The notes under the pieces: generated by a model
Told to the model about the DNA's origin: nothing
Databases searched by the model: none
Seen by the model: the letters and a program-made list of their open reading frames with translations, nothing else
Source of the DNA: Microcoleus sp. FACHB-1515
GTDB taxonomy: Bacteria; Cyanobacteriota; Cyanobacteriia; Elainellales; Elainellaceae
DNA: 64,000 nt
Direction of reading: 5' to 3'
Assembly (NCBI RefSeq): GCF_014696105.1
Contig: NZ_JACJPO010000063.1
Location: 1-64,000 of the forward strand
Position numbers and translations under genes: made by a program
Part shown: in pieces, positions 1 to 7,898 of the stretch
Numbering within the stretch: the stretch's first letter is position 1
Layout of the letters: each line of letters starts with the position of its first letter

Positions 1-53
1 CTACGGAAGTCAGGGACTTGCTTGAGCGCTTCAATCAAACTGGTCGGCTGCAT
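1..53 (-). CDS. Transposase, ISAs1/H-repeat-like, N-terminal fragment cut by window edge
   Basis: Only the first 17 codons are inside the window. They read from an ATG at 53 as MQPTSLIEALKQVPDFR. This resembles the start of ISAs1-family (H-repeat associated, DDE) transposases of cyanobacteria, which open with a similar Leu-Ile-Glu...Val-Pro-Asp-Phe-Arg stretch. The rest of the gene runs off the left edge, so the catalytic residues cannot be checked. Upstream (55-184) is a plausible element end with a terminal ACCCTAG at 178-184. The family call rests on a short peptide and is recognition rather than alignment. Confidence 0.5.
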   Translation of the reverse strand, partial: MQPTSLIEALKQVPDFR

Positions 54-54
54 G

Positions 55-184
55 GTCAAACAACGAGCAACCCTTTGATTATCATTTTTCTACAGCCAAC
101 GAATCAGCCCTGCTTAACAAGGGGGATTTAGGGGGATCTCCACAGGTCAAACAAACTACCAGCAGGTTTCTAGACACACCCTAG
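55..184. mobile_element. Probable IS end with cyanobacterial GC-rich repeat
   Basis: This is non-coding sequence upstream of the transposase fragment. It contains a C-rich block (107-138, on the minus strand GATCCCCCTAAATCCCCC then TTG) followed by a short inverted arm (AAGCAGGGCTG). It ends at 178-184 in ACCCTAG, preceded by ACAC, so read inward from the right end it begins CTAGGGTGTGT. The same C-rich block and the same CTAGGGTGT end recur in the MITE at 50230-50341. The right boundary at 184 is inferred from that match; the left end and any target duplication lie outside the window. Confidence 0.45.
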
Positions 185-249
185 CAGTAAAGCGATCGCT
201 TGCCTTTCCCAAGCGCGATCGCTTATAATTTTGCCACCCAAACTATTCC

Positions 250-411
250 ATGTCGCCACCCATGAAGCCCAGAATTCATGTTTGTCTTTCAATCGACATT
301 GAAAACGCCGTCACACTCGATCCGAATAAACCGGAAGAGCTAGAGGAAAACGTTCGGATTCTGTGTGACTTGCTTAATGACCTCAAAGCCTTGCTAATCC
401 GTCAAATCTAA
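250..411 (+). CDS. Small hypothetical protein (53 aa)
   Basis: An ATG at 250 opens a 53-codon frame ending in TAA at 409-411. The peptide is MSPPMKPRIHVCLSIDIENA and then an acidic helix-like part (residues about 28-40) ending in LKALLIRQI. A second ATG at residue 5 is an alternative start. It converges with the ribbon-helix-helix gene on the other strand and overlaps its 3' end by 18 bases. I do not recognise a family. Codon choice looks coding rather than random (balanced amphipathic helices), but the evidence is weak, and a spurious frame is possible. Confidence 0.35.
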   Translation: MSPPMKPRIHVCLSIDIENAVTLDPNKPEELEENVRILCDLLNDLKALLIRQI

Positions 412-627
412 TTTGTTCTCCACCATCGCCAAGCGAGATTCTGTTGCGGCAAGCCGAGATTCTAATGTTCTCAGCCGAACTTCCAGCGACGGCTGATCTT
501 CGCTGAGGTAGTAGCGGATGGCATCGTTGACGATTGCTGTAATCGATCGACTCGTTGTGTTGCTGTAAGCCTCTAGCAATGCCCAAACATCATCGTCATA
601 CCGAATGGTGCGTTTCTCGCGTGCCAT
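394..627 (-). CDS. Ribbon-helix-helix DNA-binding protein with coiled-coil tail
   Basis: This is a 77-residue protein. Residues 1-45 (starting MAREKRTIRYDDDVWALLE, with a Ser-Ile-Thr-Ala-Ile turn and an IVNDAIRYYL helix) fit the CopG/Arc-type ribbon-helix-helix fold: a basic beta strand that contacts DNA followed by two helices that dimerise. Residues 48-77 repeat RLRTLESRLAATESRLAMVE, a heptad pattern expected to form a coiled coil. Such proteins are usually small repressors or antitoxins. No toxin-like partner is visible beside it, so a free-standing regulator is as likely. The target is unknown. Confidence 0.6.
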   Translation of the reverse strand: MAREKRTIRYDDDVWALLEAYSNTTSRSITAIVNDAIRYYLSEDQPSLEVRLRTLESRLAATESRLAMVENKLDLTD

Positions 628-727
628 AACTCCTGTTGCCTACGACAGAGCGATCGTACCTCACAGCGATTCACCGCTTAGAGATTCGATTTCTGATTGG
701 CGCTGTTTTTGGCAGTTGGCGATCGTG

Positions 728-937
728 CTAATCCAACTTCAAAGCATTAACAGGCACTTCATCCCAGGTGGAAACCGTGCGGAGTCGAGCGATCCAGCCG
801 ATCGCCTTTTGCTGCTCAGTCAGATTTTGCTGAAACGATTCGTGACATTCTTGCGCCTGAGTTTGGTCGCAGCAGGCAATGCAGGACGAAATAATACCGG
901 ACGGATCAATCTGCTCATTCACCCAAATTGTTTTCAT
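728..937 (-). CDS. Conserved cyanobacterial small hypothetical protein (69 aa)
   Basis: This is a 69-residue protein starting MKTIWVNEQIDPSGII. A Cys-Cys pair within IACCDQ (residues 20-25) and a Cys at 31 (ECHESF) stand out, and it ends in a WDEVPVNALKLD segment. I recognise the sequence style as a short conserved cyanobacterial protein of unknown function. Some databases give such proteins enzyme names that I would not trust. It has no signal peptide or membrane segment. It lies alone between the RHH gene and the GNAT gene on the same strand. Confidence 0.55.
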   Translation of the reverse strand: MKTIWVNEQIDPSGIISSCIACCDQTQAQECHESFQQNLTEQQKAIGWIARLRTVSTWDEVPVNALKLD

Positions 938-1006
938 AACGGCCTCGATCGACGCTTCATTTTACTAATCTTGTAGCGGACGAAATGCCGCAATGCAAGC
1001 AGTTTT

Positions 1007-1993
1007 TCACGAATCGTCAAGCGATCCCGCAAGCTGCTTCAGCGCATCACCACCGAAACTACATAATCGCCACTCCTCCATCACGATCGCGCCAACGCGC
1101 TGGTACAGCCGCAGCGCATCGTGATTCCACGTGCGGACGCCCCACTCGACTCGTCCAAAGCTGCGATCGATCGCTTGCCGCGCCACCGCTGCGATCAACG
1201 CCGTTCCCAATCCACGCCCGCGAAACTGCGGCTTGACAAACAAATCTTCAATGTAGAGTCCGGGCTGCGTCAAAAAGGTGGAATAGCTGGTGAAATACAG
1301 CGCCAGTCCTGCAATTTCGCCGTCTTGCTCGATCACGATCGCTTCGGCAAACGCTTGATCCCCAAATAAATCTGCCTCTAGAACCTCTGACTGTCCATTA
1401 AATACGCTGCCATCGGCTTCGATGTTGGCGCGAATCAAGTCGTAAACAGCCTGAATATCCGCAGAAGTTGCAAGTCGGGCAGGACTCGATCGTGGCGTCC
1501 CGGAACGGGATTGATCCCCAAGCTGCTGCAAGGCATCACCTGTTAATCGACAGATTCGCATGTTCTCAACGATGTTGGCTCCGATCCGCTCGTAGAACTG
1601 GATTGCAGGCGTGTTCCAATCGAGTACTGACCAGTTGAGGCGATTCCACTGGCGATCGATCGCCTGCTTCGCCAATGTCGCCAGCAGCGCTCTTCCCACG
1701 CCCTGTCCGCGTGCACGCGGCTGGACAAACAGATCTTCGAGGTAAATTCCCGGTCGCAAAATCGTGGTTGAATAGCTACAGAAATACAAGGCAAAGCCAA
1801 CGGGATCGCCTGCAATTTCAGCAACTAGCGCTTCAATGCAGGGCTGATCCCCAAACAGATGCTTGTCGAGCGCGATCGTGCTTCCCGTCACTTCATGTCG
1901 CAACTTTTCGTAGTCGGCAAGGGCGCAAATCTGCTCAAAAATAATCGAAACATCTGCGGGCGTGGCCGATCGAATCGCTACCGAAGCTGTCAT
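1007..1993 (-). CDS. Tandem GNAT N-acetyltransferase (two SSAT-like domains)
   Basis: The 328-residue protein consists of two homologous GNAT domains, about residues 5-155 and 172-320. Each carries the acetyl-CoA pyrophosphate-binding loop (RGQGVG at 95-100 and RGRGLG at 258-263). Each also has ALYF-x-SYST and a G-Y-EDLFV strand just before the loop. The EDLFV signature and overall pattern resemble spermidine/diamine acetyltransferase (SSAT/PaiA-like) members, which move acetyl from acetyl-CoA to polyamines or small amines. The substrate is inferred only by resemblance. The start is an ATG at 1993; the gene lies 54 bases downstream of the sigma-factor gene on the same strand. Internal duplication is the notable point. 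Confidence 0.85.
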   Translation of the reverse strand: MTASVAIRSATPADVSIIFEQICALADYEKLRHEVTGSTIALDKHLFGDQPCIEALVAEIAGDPVGFALYFCSYSTTILRPGIYLEDLFVQPRARGQGVGRALLATLAKQAIDRQWNRLNWSVLDWNTPAIQFYERIGANIVENMRICRLTGDALQQLGDQSRSGTPRSSPARLATSADIQAVYDLIRANIEADGSVFNGQSEVLEADLFGDQAFAEAIVIEQDGEIAGLALYFTSYSTFLTQPGLYIEDLFVKPQFRGRGLGTALIAAVARQAIDRSFGRVEWGVRTWNHDALRLYQRVGAIVMEEWRLCSFGGDALKQLAGSLDDS

Positions 1994-2047
1994 TAGAAAT
2001 GGAAAAAATGCTGCCTCGTTAGTATAGCGATCGACTACCCGCAGCGC

Positions 2048-3214
2048 TTATTTCAGCCAGCCTTTCAGCCGTGCCGCCACTTGGGGACGCCGCAGCTTCC
2101 GCATTGCCTTGGTTTGAATTTGGCGGACGCGCTCCCGCGAAAGGTTGAACAGACCACCGACCTCTTCGAGCGTGTGCGGTTCTCCGGTGGTCAGGCCATA
2201 GCGCAGCGAGATGATGTCTTTTTCGCGCTCAGTCAGCACATCGCCCAGCACGCTGTAGATTTCCTGGCGCATCATTGTTTCGCTCATCTGCGCTTCCGGT
2301 GACTGCGTGCTGCTGTCTTCCAGCAGTTCCATCAGTTCCGTATCTTCCCCCTTGCCGACGCGATGATTGAGCGAGAGCGATCGCCTACGCACCTGCTGCA
2401 AGTTCCGCAACTGATCGGGTGTGATCTCCAGGGCGGCGGCCAGTTCTGCCTCGTTCGGATTGCGGTTAAGTTCTTTTCGCAAATCACGATGCGCTTTCTT
2501 GAGCTTGTTCAGCTTTTCAACGATGTGAATCGGCAGGCGAATGGTGCGAGCATCGTTCGCGATCGTCCGCGTGATCCCCTGGCGAATCCACCAGTACGCA
2601 TAGGTCGAGAACTTGTAGCCTTTGTCGGGATCAAACTTTTCTGTAGCGCGATTCAGCCCCAGTGCGCCTTCTTGAATCAAATCTAGGAACGGAACGCCGC
2701 GATTCAGGTAGCGCTTGGCGATCGACACAACCAGCCGCAGATTCGATCGAATCATTTTGCGCTTCGCCGTTCGACTGCGATAAAGCTTGTGTTCAAGCTG
2801 CCGCTCGGTCAGGTCGAGGTGAGCAGCGATTTCGGCTTTGCTGGCGGGGTGGCCGAGTTCTTCGCTCAGGCGCTCGCGCAACTGCTCAATTTCGCTCAAA
2901 AACTGGACACGCTTAGCCAGTTCGATTTCTTCGCTTGGCTTCAGCAGCGGGTAGCGAGCCATTTCTTTAAAGAACGCGCCTACTGCATCGTCTGAAACGG
3001 TTTTGCGATAGCCCGGAGCCGCTTCTGAAAAAATTGCTTCTGTCCCGTCTGCTTCGGGATCGCTAAATATATCGAGCGCCCCATCCAGCGCGTCGTTCAA
3101 AAGAGCAACGCCGTCCGCTGCATCCGCACCAAACAGTGCTTCCTCGGTGTTGAGCGAATCGATCGGGTCAGTAGAAACGTCGGCTTGAGATTTTTGATTA
3201 AACAGGGCTGTCAT
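2048..3214 (-). CDS. sigC: RNA polymerase sigma factor, RpoD-related group 2 (SigC-like)
   Basis: This is a 388-residue sigma-70 protein. After an acidic N-terminal part (1-75), region 1.2 starts DAVGAFFKEMARYPLL. Regions 2.1-2.4 follow (LDLIQEGALGLNRATEKFD then YKFSTYAYWWIRQ), contacting core enzyme and the -10 element. Region 3 comes next, and region 4.2 (LEEVGGLFNLSRERVRQIQ) holds the -35 helix-turn-helix. The N-terminal signature FFKEMARYPLL, rather than the SigA/SigB type of region 1.2, is what suggests the SigC branch of cyanobacterial group 2 factors. Group 2 members are non-essential and steer stress, nitrogen or stationary-phase transcription. The ATG at 3214 has no other start close by. 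A long intergenic region precedes it. Confidence 0.85.
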   Translation of the reverse strand: MTALFNQKSQADVSTDPIDSLNTEEALFGADAADGVALLNDALDGALDIFSDPEADGTEAIFSEAAPGYRKTVSDDAVGAFFKEMARYPLLKPSEEIELAKRVQFLSEIEQLRERLSEELGHPASKAEIAAHLDLTERQLEHKLYRSRTAKRKMIRSNLRLVVSIAKRYLNRGVPFLDLIQEGALGLNRATEKFDPDKGYKFSTYAYWWIRQGITRTIANDARTIRLPIHIVEKLNKLKKAHRDLRKELNRNPNEAELAAALEITPDQLRNLQQVRRRSLSLNHRVGKGEDTELMELLEDSSTQSPEAQMSETMMRQEIYSVLGDVLTEREKDIISLRYGLTTGEPHTLEEVGGLFNLSRERVRQIQTKAMRKLRRPQVAARLKGWLK

Positions 3215-4031
3215 AAGAGAACGGCTATCCTACTTGCAAGGTTGGGGTTTGTGCGTTTGAAAAGAAAAATGTGAATGCTAAAGATTCTATAAAATAAAAT
3301 CCAAAATTGCTTTCTTTCAAAATGGAGAGATTAGTGCAAATCGCAACTGCAAAAATCAATTTCAAACGGTCGAGCGATCGCCCGCAACTTAACTGAGAAT
3401 TGAGCAGCACGCGCTTTCAAAAGCAACTGCAAAAATGACTTTCTATTAAGTTACTAAAATTTTGACTTCTCGCTGTTGTCCTCACTACCAAACGCGATAA
3501 ACTCAACAAAATCAAGGTTTTGACAGGTCTCCAGCCCGACTGAGAGCGATCGTGAAGTTTCGTTTTTACCAGCCTAATCGGGATAACGGCACACGATCGC
3601 GACCAAAGAGAGTGCAGGCAATTCTTTTTTACAGCAGCCTGGGTCGTCATGTTGCCCAATAGAGCACCTGCTGATCAATTCGCAATTACGAAAGACCAAC
3701 AACCGCTTTCAACGCTGATAGCCTCCCATATTTGCAGTGAAAAGCAGCTCTACCAATGGGCAGAAAATTAGAAAAAGAATTGTGTTTTCTTCACTACAGT
3801 TTGTCAGCTCTACCAATTGATAGATCTATCTTGAAAGCGCCAAATTTCTAGAATCTTTAATATTTTCTTTCGTCACCTGCTGAAAGAAAGCATTTCCATT
3901 AAAGCTGGGTGGTTCGCGGCAAGCTCTTGTCTTGGCACATTGCGATCGCCCTAGCAGATCTTCCGAATCCGTTTCAGCAACGACTGGTTTAGACTAGGTG
4001 AGCAATCGCTGCCGCTGGCCTGTTTTGCTGC
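3215..4031. other. Long divergent intergenic region between sigC and priA
   Basis: About 800 bases contain no convincing gene. The short open frames here have no recognisable features and are AT-rich. The region must hold the promoters of both flanking genes. A perfect 13-base direct repeat, CAGCTCTACCAAT, occurs at 3745-3757 and 3805-3817, 60 bases apart, in otherwise AT-rich DNA. It is a candidate binding site for a regulator. No clear terminator or small RNA signal was found. Confidence 0.5.
3745..3817. repeat. Pair of 13-bp direct repeats (CAGCTCTACCAAT)
   Basis: Identical copies lie at 3745-3757 and 3805-3817, spaced 60 bases start to start (close to six helical turns). They sit in the sigC-priA divergent intergenic region, about 215-290 bases upstream of the priA start and 530-600 upstream of sigC. 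A tandem operator is possible; the match is exact but the function is unknown. Confidence 0.5.
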
Positions 4032-6521
4032 ATGAAAAACCTCGAAACGATCGACTACCCGCTGCTAAAAGCTGCTTCTGGACTGCATCTGGCAGAGGCC
4101 ACCGCTTCCCACTGGGAACAGCGTTACGTCGAGGTACTCGTAGACTGTCCTGGAGCGCAAGACCTCTACACCTATGCGCTTCCTGCCGATCTCAATGTGC
4201 AGCCTGGAGATATTTTGAGCGTGCCGTTTGGCTCGCAGCAAGTTGGTGGCATTGCGATTCGCCTGCTCGATCGTCGAACGGGTGACGTTGATCCCCATTC
4301 CATCCGACCTGTCGAAGATGTTGTCACTCAAGGATTTTTTCCCGCTCAATTTTGGCAACTGCTTCAGCGCGTTGCCGACTACTACCACACCCCCTTAATG
4401 TCTGTCGTGCGCGTTGCCCTGCCGCCCGGACTGCTGGGTCGATCGCAACGTCGCATTCGCCTCAAGCTTGACCTGCCACCACTCGATACCGCCCTGCTGC
4501 ATCCCGCCGCCCTGCAACTGCTGAATTTGTTGCAGCAGCAAAAAAGCCATGATTACGCTTGGCAGTATTTGCAGCGCCAGATTCGATCGGCCAATCGCGG
4601 TTTACGACAACTCTTGCAGCTTGGCTGGGTCGAAAGCTATCTGGAACCACCCGCCACCGTTCGTCCAAAGCAGCGGCAGGCCGTCATTCTCGTTGGCTCA
4701 ACCACTCAAGCGGGACTGAGTGCCCGTCAGCAAGAAGTCCTCGAAGTGCTGAGGCGGCGCGGCGGCGATATGTGGCTGCAAGAACTGCTTCAGGTTTGCA
4801 ACGCCAGTTCTTCGATCGTCAAAACCCTGGCGCAAAAAGGCTGCGTCGTCCTGCAACAGCGTGAAGTGCTGCGGGCAGACATGAGCGCCCTGCAAGCCAG
4901 CGATCGCCCTCAAACGCTCACTCCTGCTCAATCCGCCGCCTTAGACGCCATTCAGTCTAAACCTGGCTATCGCCAAATTCTGCTGCATGGCGTGACGGGA
5001 TCAGGCAAAACCGAAGTTTATTTGCAGGCGATCGCGCCCCTCCTGGCACAAGGCCAATCTGCCCTCGTTCTGGTTCCCGAAATTGGCCTGACGCCGCAAC
5101 TCACCGATCGCTTCCGTGCCCGCTTTGGCGAATCCGTCCGCGTCTACCACAGTGCCTTGTCGGACGGCGAACGCTACGACACTTGGCGGCAAATGCTGAG
5201 CGGGATGCCGCAGGTAATCATTGGAACGCGATCGGCTATCTTCGCGCCTTTGCCTCGGCTTGGTCTGATCGTCCTAGACGAAGAGCATGACGGCAGCTTT
5301 AAGCAAGACCAGCCCGCACCTTGCTATCATGCTCGCACTGTTGCCCAGTGGCGAGCCGAACTTGCCGACTGTCCGCTAATCCTGGGATCGGCCACGCCCG
5401 CACTCGAAACCTGGGCAAGTATGCAGTCAACCGAGCCGCCGACGCTTTACCTTTCGCTTCCCGATCGCGTCCAAGCTCGTCCGCTGCCTGCTGTGGAAGT
5501 GGTAGACATGCGCCAAGAGCTTCAGCAGGGCAATCGATCGATCTTCAGCCGCTCGCTTCAGGAGGCGATCGAAAATCTCAACGGTCAGCAGGGATTGCTG
5601 TTCATCCATCGGCGCGGCCACAGCACCTTTGTTTCCTGCCGCAGTTGTGGAACCGTGATGCAGTGTTCGCACTGCGACGTTTCGCTGGCTTATCATCAGG
5701 TGCAGATTGGCGGCAGCGAACTGTTGCGGTGTCACTACTGCGGCTATACGCGATCGCAGCCCAACCACTGCCCCGAATGCCAATCTCCCTATCTCAAGCA
5801 CTTTGGCAGCGGAACGCAGCGCGTCATGCAGGCGATCGTCTCTCAGTTCCCCAACCTCCGCGCCATTCGCTTCGACAGCGACACGACCCGCACCAAAGGC
5901 GCACATCGAACTTTGCTGACGCGCTTTGCTCGTGGTGAAGCCGATCTGCTGGTCGGAACGCAAATGCTCACAAAAGGAATCGACCTGCCGCAGGTGACGC
6001 TGGTGGGCGTGGTTGCTGCTGACGGACTGCTGCACATGGCCGACTATCGCGCCGGAGAACGCGCGTTGCAAACGCTGATTCAGGTGGCAGGCCGAGCCGG
6101 ACGCGGCGACGATCCCGGTCGCGTCATTTTGCAGACCTATTCGCCCGACCATCCCGTCATTGCGGCAGTTCAGCGACATGAATATGAGCCGTTTGCCCAG
6201 GCAGAATTGCAGCAGCGATCGCTGCTCAGCTACCCGCCCTATGGTCGTTTGATTCTGCTGCGTTTGAGTAGTCCGGATGCTTTTGCCGTTCGTCAAACGG
6301 CTGAACAGCTTGCTGAGGAACTGCGATCGATTGCTGATACCGACATCCTTGGTCCTGCTCCGGCTGCGATCGCACGAGTTGCTCGTCGCTATCGCTGGCA
6401 AATTTTGGTGAAAACGACGCTCGATGCAAAGACGGACTGGCTGGATCTAGCGGAATTGCGATCGCGCTGTCCGGCTACGGTGAGCTTGACGATCGACGTT
6501 GATCCGCTCAATTTGCTGTAA
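4032..6521 (+). CDS. priA: Primosomal protein N', replication restart helicase PriA
   Basis: The 829-residue protein matches PriA in length and order. The N-terminal 3'-DNA-binding domain (residues about 30-130) includes YVEVLVDCPG. A helicase core has Walker A GVTGSGKTE near residue 320 and a DEEHD box near 416. A zinc-binding insertion of four CxxC pairs lies at about 536-585 (CRSCG, CSHC, CHYC, CPEC). Helicase motifs then include GRAGRGDDPG. PriA recognises stalled forks and D-loops and loads the replicative helicase during restart. The ATG at 4032 leaves an N-terminal leader of about 30 residues before the conserved domain, so a slightly later start cannot be excluded. It converges with the ferredoxin operon. 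Confidence 0.97.
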   Translation: MKNLETIDYPLLKAASGLHLAEATASHWEQRYVEVLVDCPGAQDLYTYALPADLNVQPGDILSVPFGSQQVGGIAIRLLDRRTGDVDPHSIRPVEDVVTQGFFPAQFWQLLQRVADYYHTPLMSVVRVALPPGLLGRSQRRIRLKLDLPPLDTALLHPAALQLLNLLQQQKSHDYAWQYLQRQIRSANRGLRQLLQLGWVESYLEPPATVRPKQRQAVILVGSTTQAGLSARQQEVLEVLRRRGGDMWLQELLQVCNASSSIVKTLAQKGCVVLQQREVLRADMSALQASDRPQTLTPAQSAALDAIQSKPGYRQILLHGVTGSGKTEVYLQAIAPLLAQGQSALVLVPEIGLTPQLTDRFRARFGESVRVYHSALSDGERYDTWRQMLSGMPQVIIGTRSAIFAPLPRLGLIVLDEEHDGSFKQDQPAPCYHARTVAQWRAELADCPLILGSATPALETWASMQSTEPPTLYLSLPDRVQARPLPAVEVVDMRQELQQGNRSIFSRSLQEAIENLNGQQGLLFIHRRGHSTFVSCRSCGTVMQCSHCDVSLAYHQVQIGGSELLRCHYCGYTRSQPNHCPECQSPYLKHFGSGTQRVMQAIVSQFPNLRAIRFDSDTTRTKGAHRTLLTRFARGEADLLVGTQMLTKGIDLPQVTLVGVVAADGLLHMADYRAGERALQTLIQVAGRAGRGDDPGRVILQTYSPDHPVIAAVQRHEYEPFAQAELQQRSLLSYPPYGRLILLRLSSPDAFAVRQTAEQLAEELRSIADTDILGPAPAAIARVARRYRWQILVKTTLDAKTDWLDLAELRSRCPATVSLTIDVDPLNLL

Positions 6522-6528
6522 ACAAAAA

Positions 6529-6556
6529 GCTGGAGCCATCACCCGATGACTCCAGC
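6529..6556 (-). terminator. Intrinsic terminator of the ferredoxin operon (possibly bidirectional)
   Basis: GCTGGAG at 6529-6535 pairs with CTCCAGC at 6550-6556, with an additional ATC/GAT pair inside. On the minus strand the stem is followed directly by TTTTTGTTT, a good intrinsic terminator 21 bases past the ferredoxin stop. On the plus strand it follows the priA stop by about 7 bases with a weaker tail, so it may serve both. Confidence 0.75.
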
Positions 6557-6576
6557 CTTAATTAAAGCAATGGAAA

Positions 6577-7017
6577 CTAAGCGTTTTGGTTTTTCTGCCG
6601 CTGGACTCGCCGCTTCTGGCGACGCTGCAATGAAGCAATCACGGCTTTATCAATCGGAAATCCTGCAACGGGAATCACCTGGAATTTGCGATCGGTTTCA
6701 AGCTTCTTCAGCTCGGTGTAGTCTACCCAGTGGATGCAGTCCACCGGACAGGTATCGATCGCTTCCTGAATAATTTCTTCTGAATCGCCATCTTGCCGCA
6801 GAACGCGCGATCGCCCGTAGTCCGGTTCGATGTAGAACGTATTGCGGGCAACATGAGCGCAGTGCTTGCAGCCAATACAGACGATTTCATCGACGTAAAC
6901 GCCCTTTTGTCGCACCATGCCGCCGAGTTCAGGCTCGAAGCCTGTGCGATCGCCAGCATCACGCCAAATGCCGCCCAATTCAGGCGCAAAGTGAGCAGAA
7001 TCGTGAGGATCAATCAT
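6577..7017 (-). CDS. 4Fe-4S ferredoxin, cyanobacterial ycf35-associated type
   Basis: This 146-residue iron-sulfur protein has CIGCKHC at about residues 47-53 and CPVDC at about 90-94. That gives four or five cysteines placed as in single-cluster bacterial ferredoxins, although the usual fourth cysteine near the first motif is spaced oddly (CxxCxxC then Ala). The N-terminal 40 residues (MIDPHDSAHFAPELGGIWRD) are rich in Gly and acidic residues. The C-terminal tail is very basic (QRRQKRRVQRQK), possibly for docking to nucleic acid or an acidic partner. It is last in a three-gene operon after DUF2997 and ycf35, 27 bases behind the latter. The role is electron transfer; the partner is unknown. 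Confidence 0.85.
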   Translation of the reverse strand: MIDPHDSAHFAPELGGIWRDAGDRTGFEPELGGMVRQKGVYVDEIVCIGCKHCAHVARNTFYIEPDYGRSRVLRQDGDSEEIIQEAIDTCPVDCIHWVDYTELKKLETDRKFQVIPVAGFPIDKAVIASLQRRQKRRVQRQKNQNA

Positions 7018-7044
7018 GTTGCAACCCCCAATCCATCATCCGCT

Positions 7045-7431
7045 CTAAGCGCTCCAGCGTTGCAGAACCAGCCGAATTGAGCCGTCTTGATTTTGCTTTT
7101 GCTCAGTCAGTTGGAAGCCTTGCTTTTCCGTTTCTTTGACGACGGTGTGGTAGGCGTAGCGCTGCGTCACGCGATTCAGGAAGCCTTCAACCGTCAAGGG
7201 CTGCTGCCAGTACTGCAAATCCGCAACGAGTTCGTATTCGCGACCGTTCCAGCTAAAGCCGATGTCATAGCCGTTGTCTTGCTCGATCGCAACTTCGGCT
7301 TGGCGCGTCTGTCCGCGATAGCCGCGCACTTCCTGCGGCCCTGCTTTCCATTCCACGCCCAGATCGGTGAGTGCCGACTCCAGCGAGGTTAAGTCTTTGA
7401 TTTGCGTTTTGATTTGGCTAAAGTGCGACAT
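7045..7431 (-). CDS. ycf35: Ycf35 / DUF1257 family protein
   Basis: The 128-residue protein starts MSHFSQIKTQIKDL and contains LVADLQYW, then a C-terminal VTQRYAYHTVVKE helix and QNQDGSIRLVLQRW. I recognise these as the DUF1257 (Ycf35) family, encoded in cyanobacteria and many algal plastids. Its biochemical role is not established. In other genomes it is often beside a small DUF2997 protein and sometimes an AAA ATPase; here the partners are DUF2997 (57 bases upstream) and a ferredoxin (27 bases downstream), all on one strand, so a redox-linked complex is a reasonable inference. Confidence 0.88.
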   Translation of the reverse strand: MSHFSQIKTQIKDLTSLESALTDLGVEWKAGPQEVRGYRGQTRQAEVAIEQDNGYDIGFSWNGREYELVADLQYWQQPLTVEGFLNRVTQRYAYHTVVKETEKQGFQLTEQKQNQDGSIRLVLQRWSA

Positions 7432-7488
7432 GGGAGTTTTCTATATTGGGAGGTGAACAAGCGAAAATCCAGCGATCGCCGGATGCAT

Positions 7489-7695
7489 CTACCACTGACT
7501 AAACGTTTGCGTTGTCACAGTGGTAGACAAATGATTTTGCTGAGCGAAATACTCAGAAGTTTGCTCCTGGCTCATCACTTGACCGAGTTGCGCCTCGATC
7601 GCGGCTGTGACCTCGGCACAGGACGATCCAACGATGCCTGTGACCAGTTCCTGCACCCGACCGTCCGGGTAAATAACAAACTCTAGCGTTTCCAT
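7489..7695 (-). CDS. DUF2997 family small protein
   Basis: The 68-residue protein starts METLEFVIYPDGRVQELVTGIVGSSCAEVTAAIEAQLGQV and ends in a Thr/Gln-rich tail. The pattern (short beta strands EFVIYPDGRV, then GxxGxxC and an amphipathic helix) is the DUF2997 family, the standard neighbour of DUF1257. The single Cys (about residue 26) sits in the conserved GSSC position and could be a metal or persulfide ligand, which is inference. It is first gene of the operon with ycf35 and ferredoxin; the ATG at 7695 has no competing start. Confidence 0.8.
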   Translation of the reverse strand: METLEFVIYPDGRVQELVTGIVGSSCAEVTAAIEAQLGQVMSQEQTSEYFAQQNHLSTTVTTQTFSQW

Positions 7696-7898
7696 GCTTT
7701 CAAAATCTTTGTGATTCTTAATAAAAAGCTTAAGGCAGAAGCCGAGGCTATGGGGTATGGCTTGAGACAGAGTTCCTTCGCTACACCTTGGAGATGATTT
7801 TATTAAACTTTCTCAGATGTTTTGAATCCATGCAAGCAAAATCTTAATGAAATTTAGCAGTCGTAAAAGGACAGACTTTAATCGATCGCCCACTGCGC

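Noticed and set aside
605-976. Plus-strand frame opposite the 69-residue hypothetical gene
   Set aside because: It is the complement of the real gene, and the peptide has no domain pattern.
3225-3659. Two short minus-strand frames upstream of sigC
   Set aside because: Composition is AT-rich, no conserved motifs, and both lie in the promoter region of sigC; more likely non-coding.
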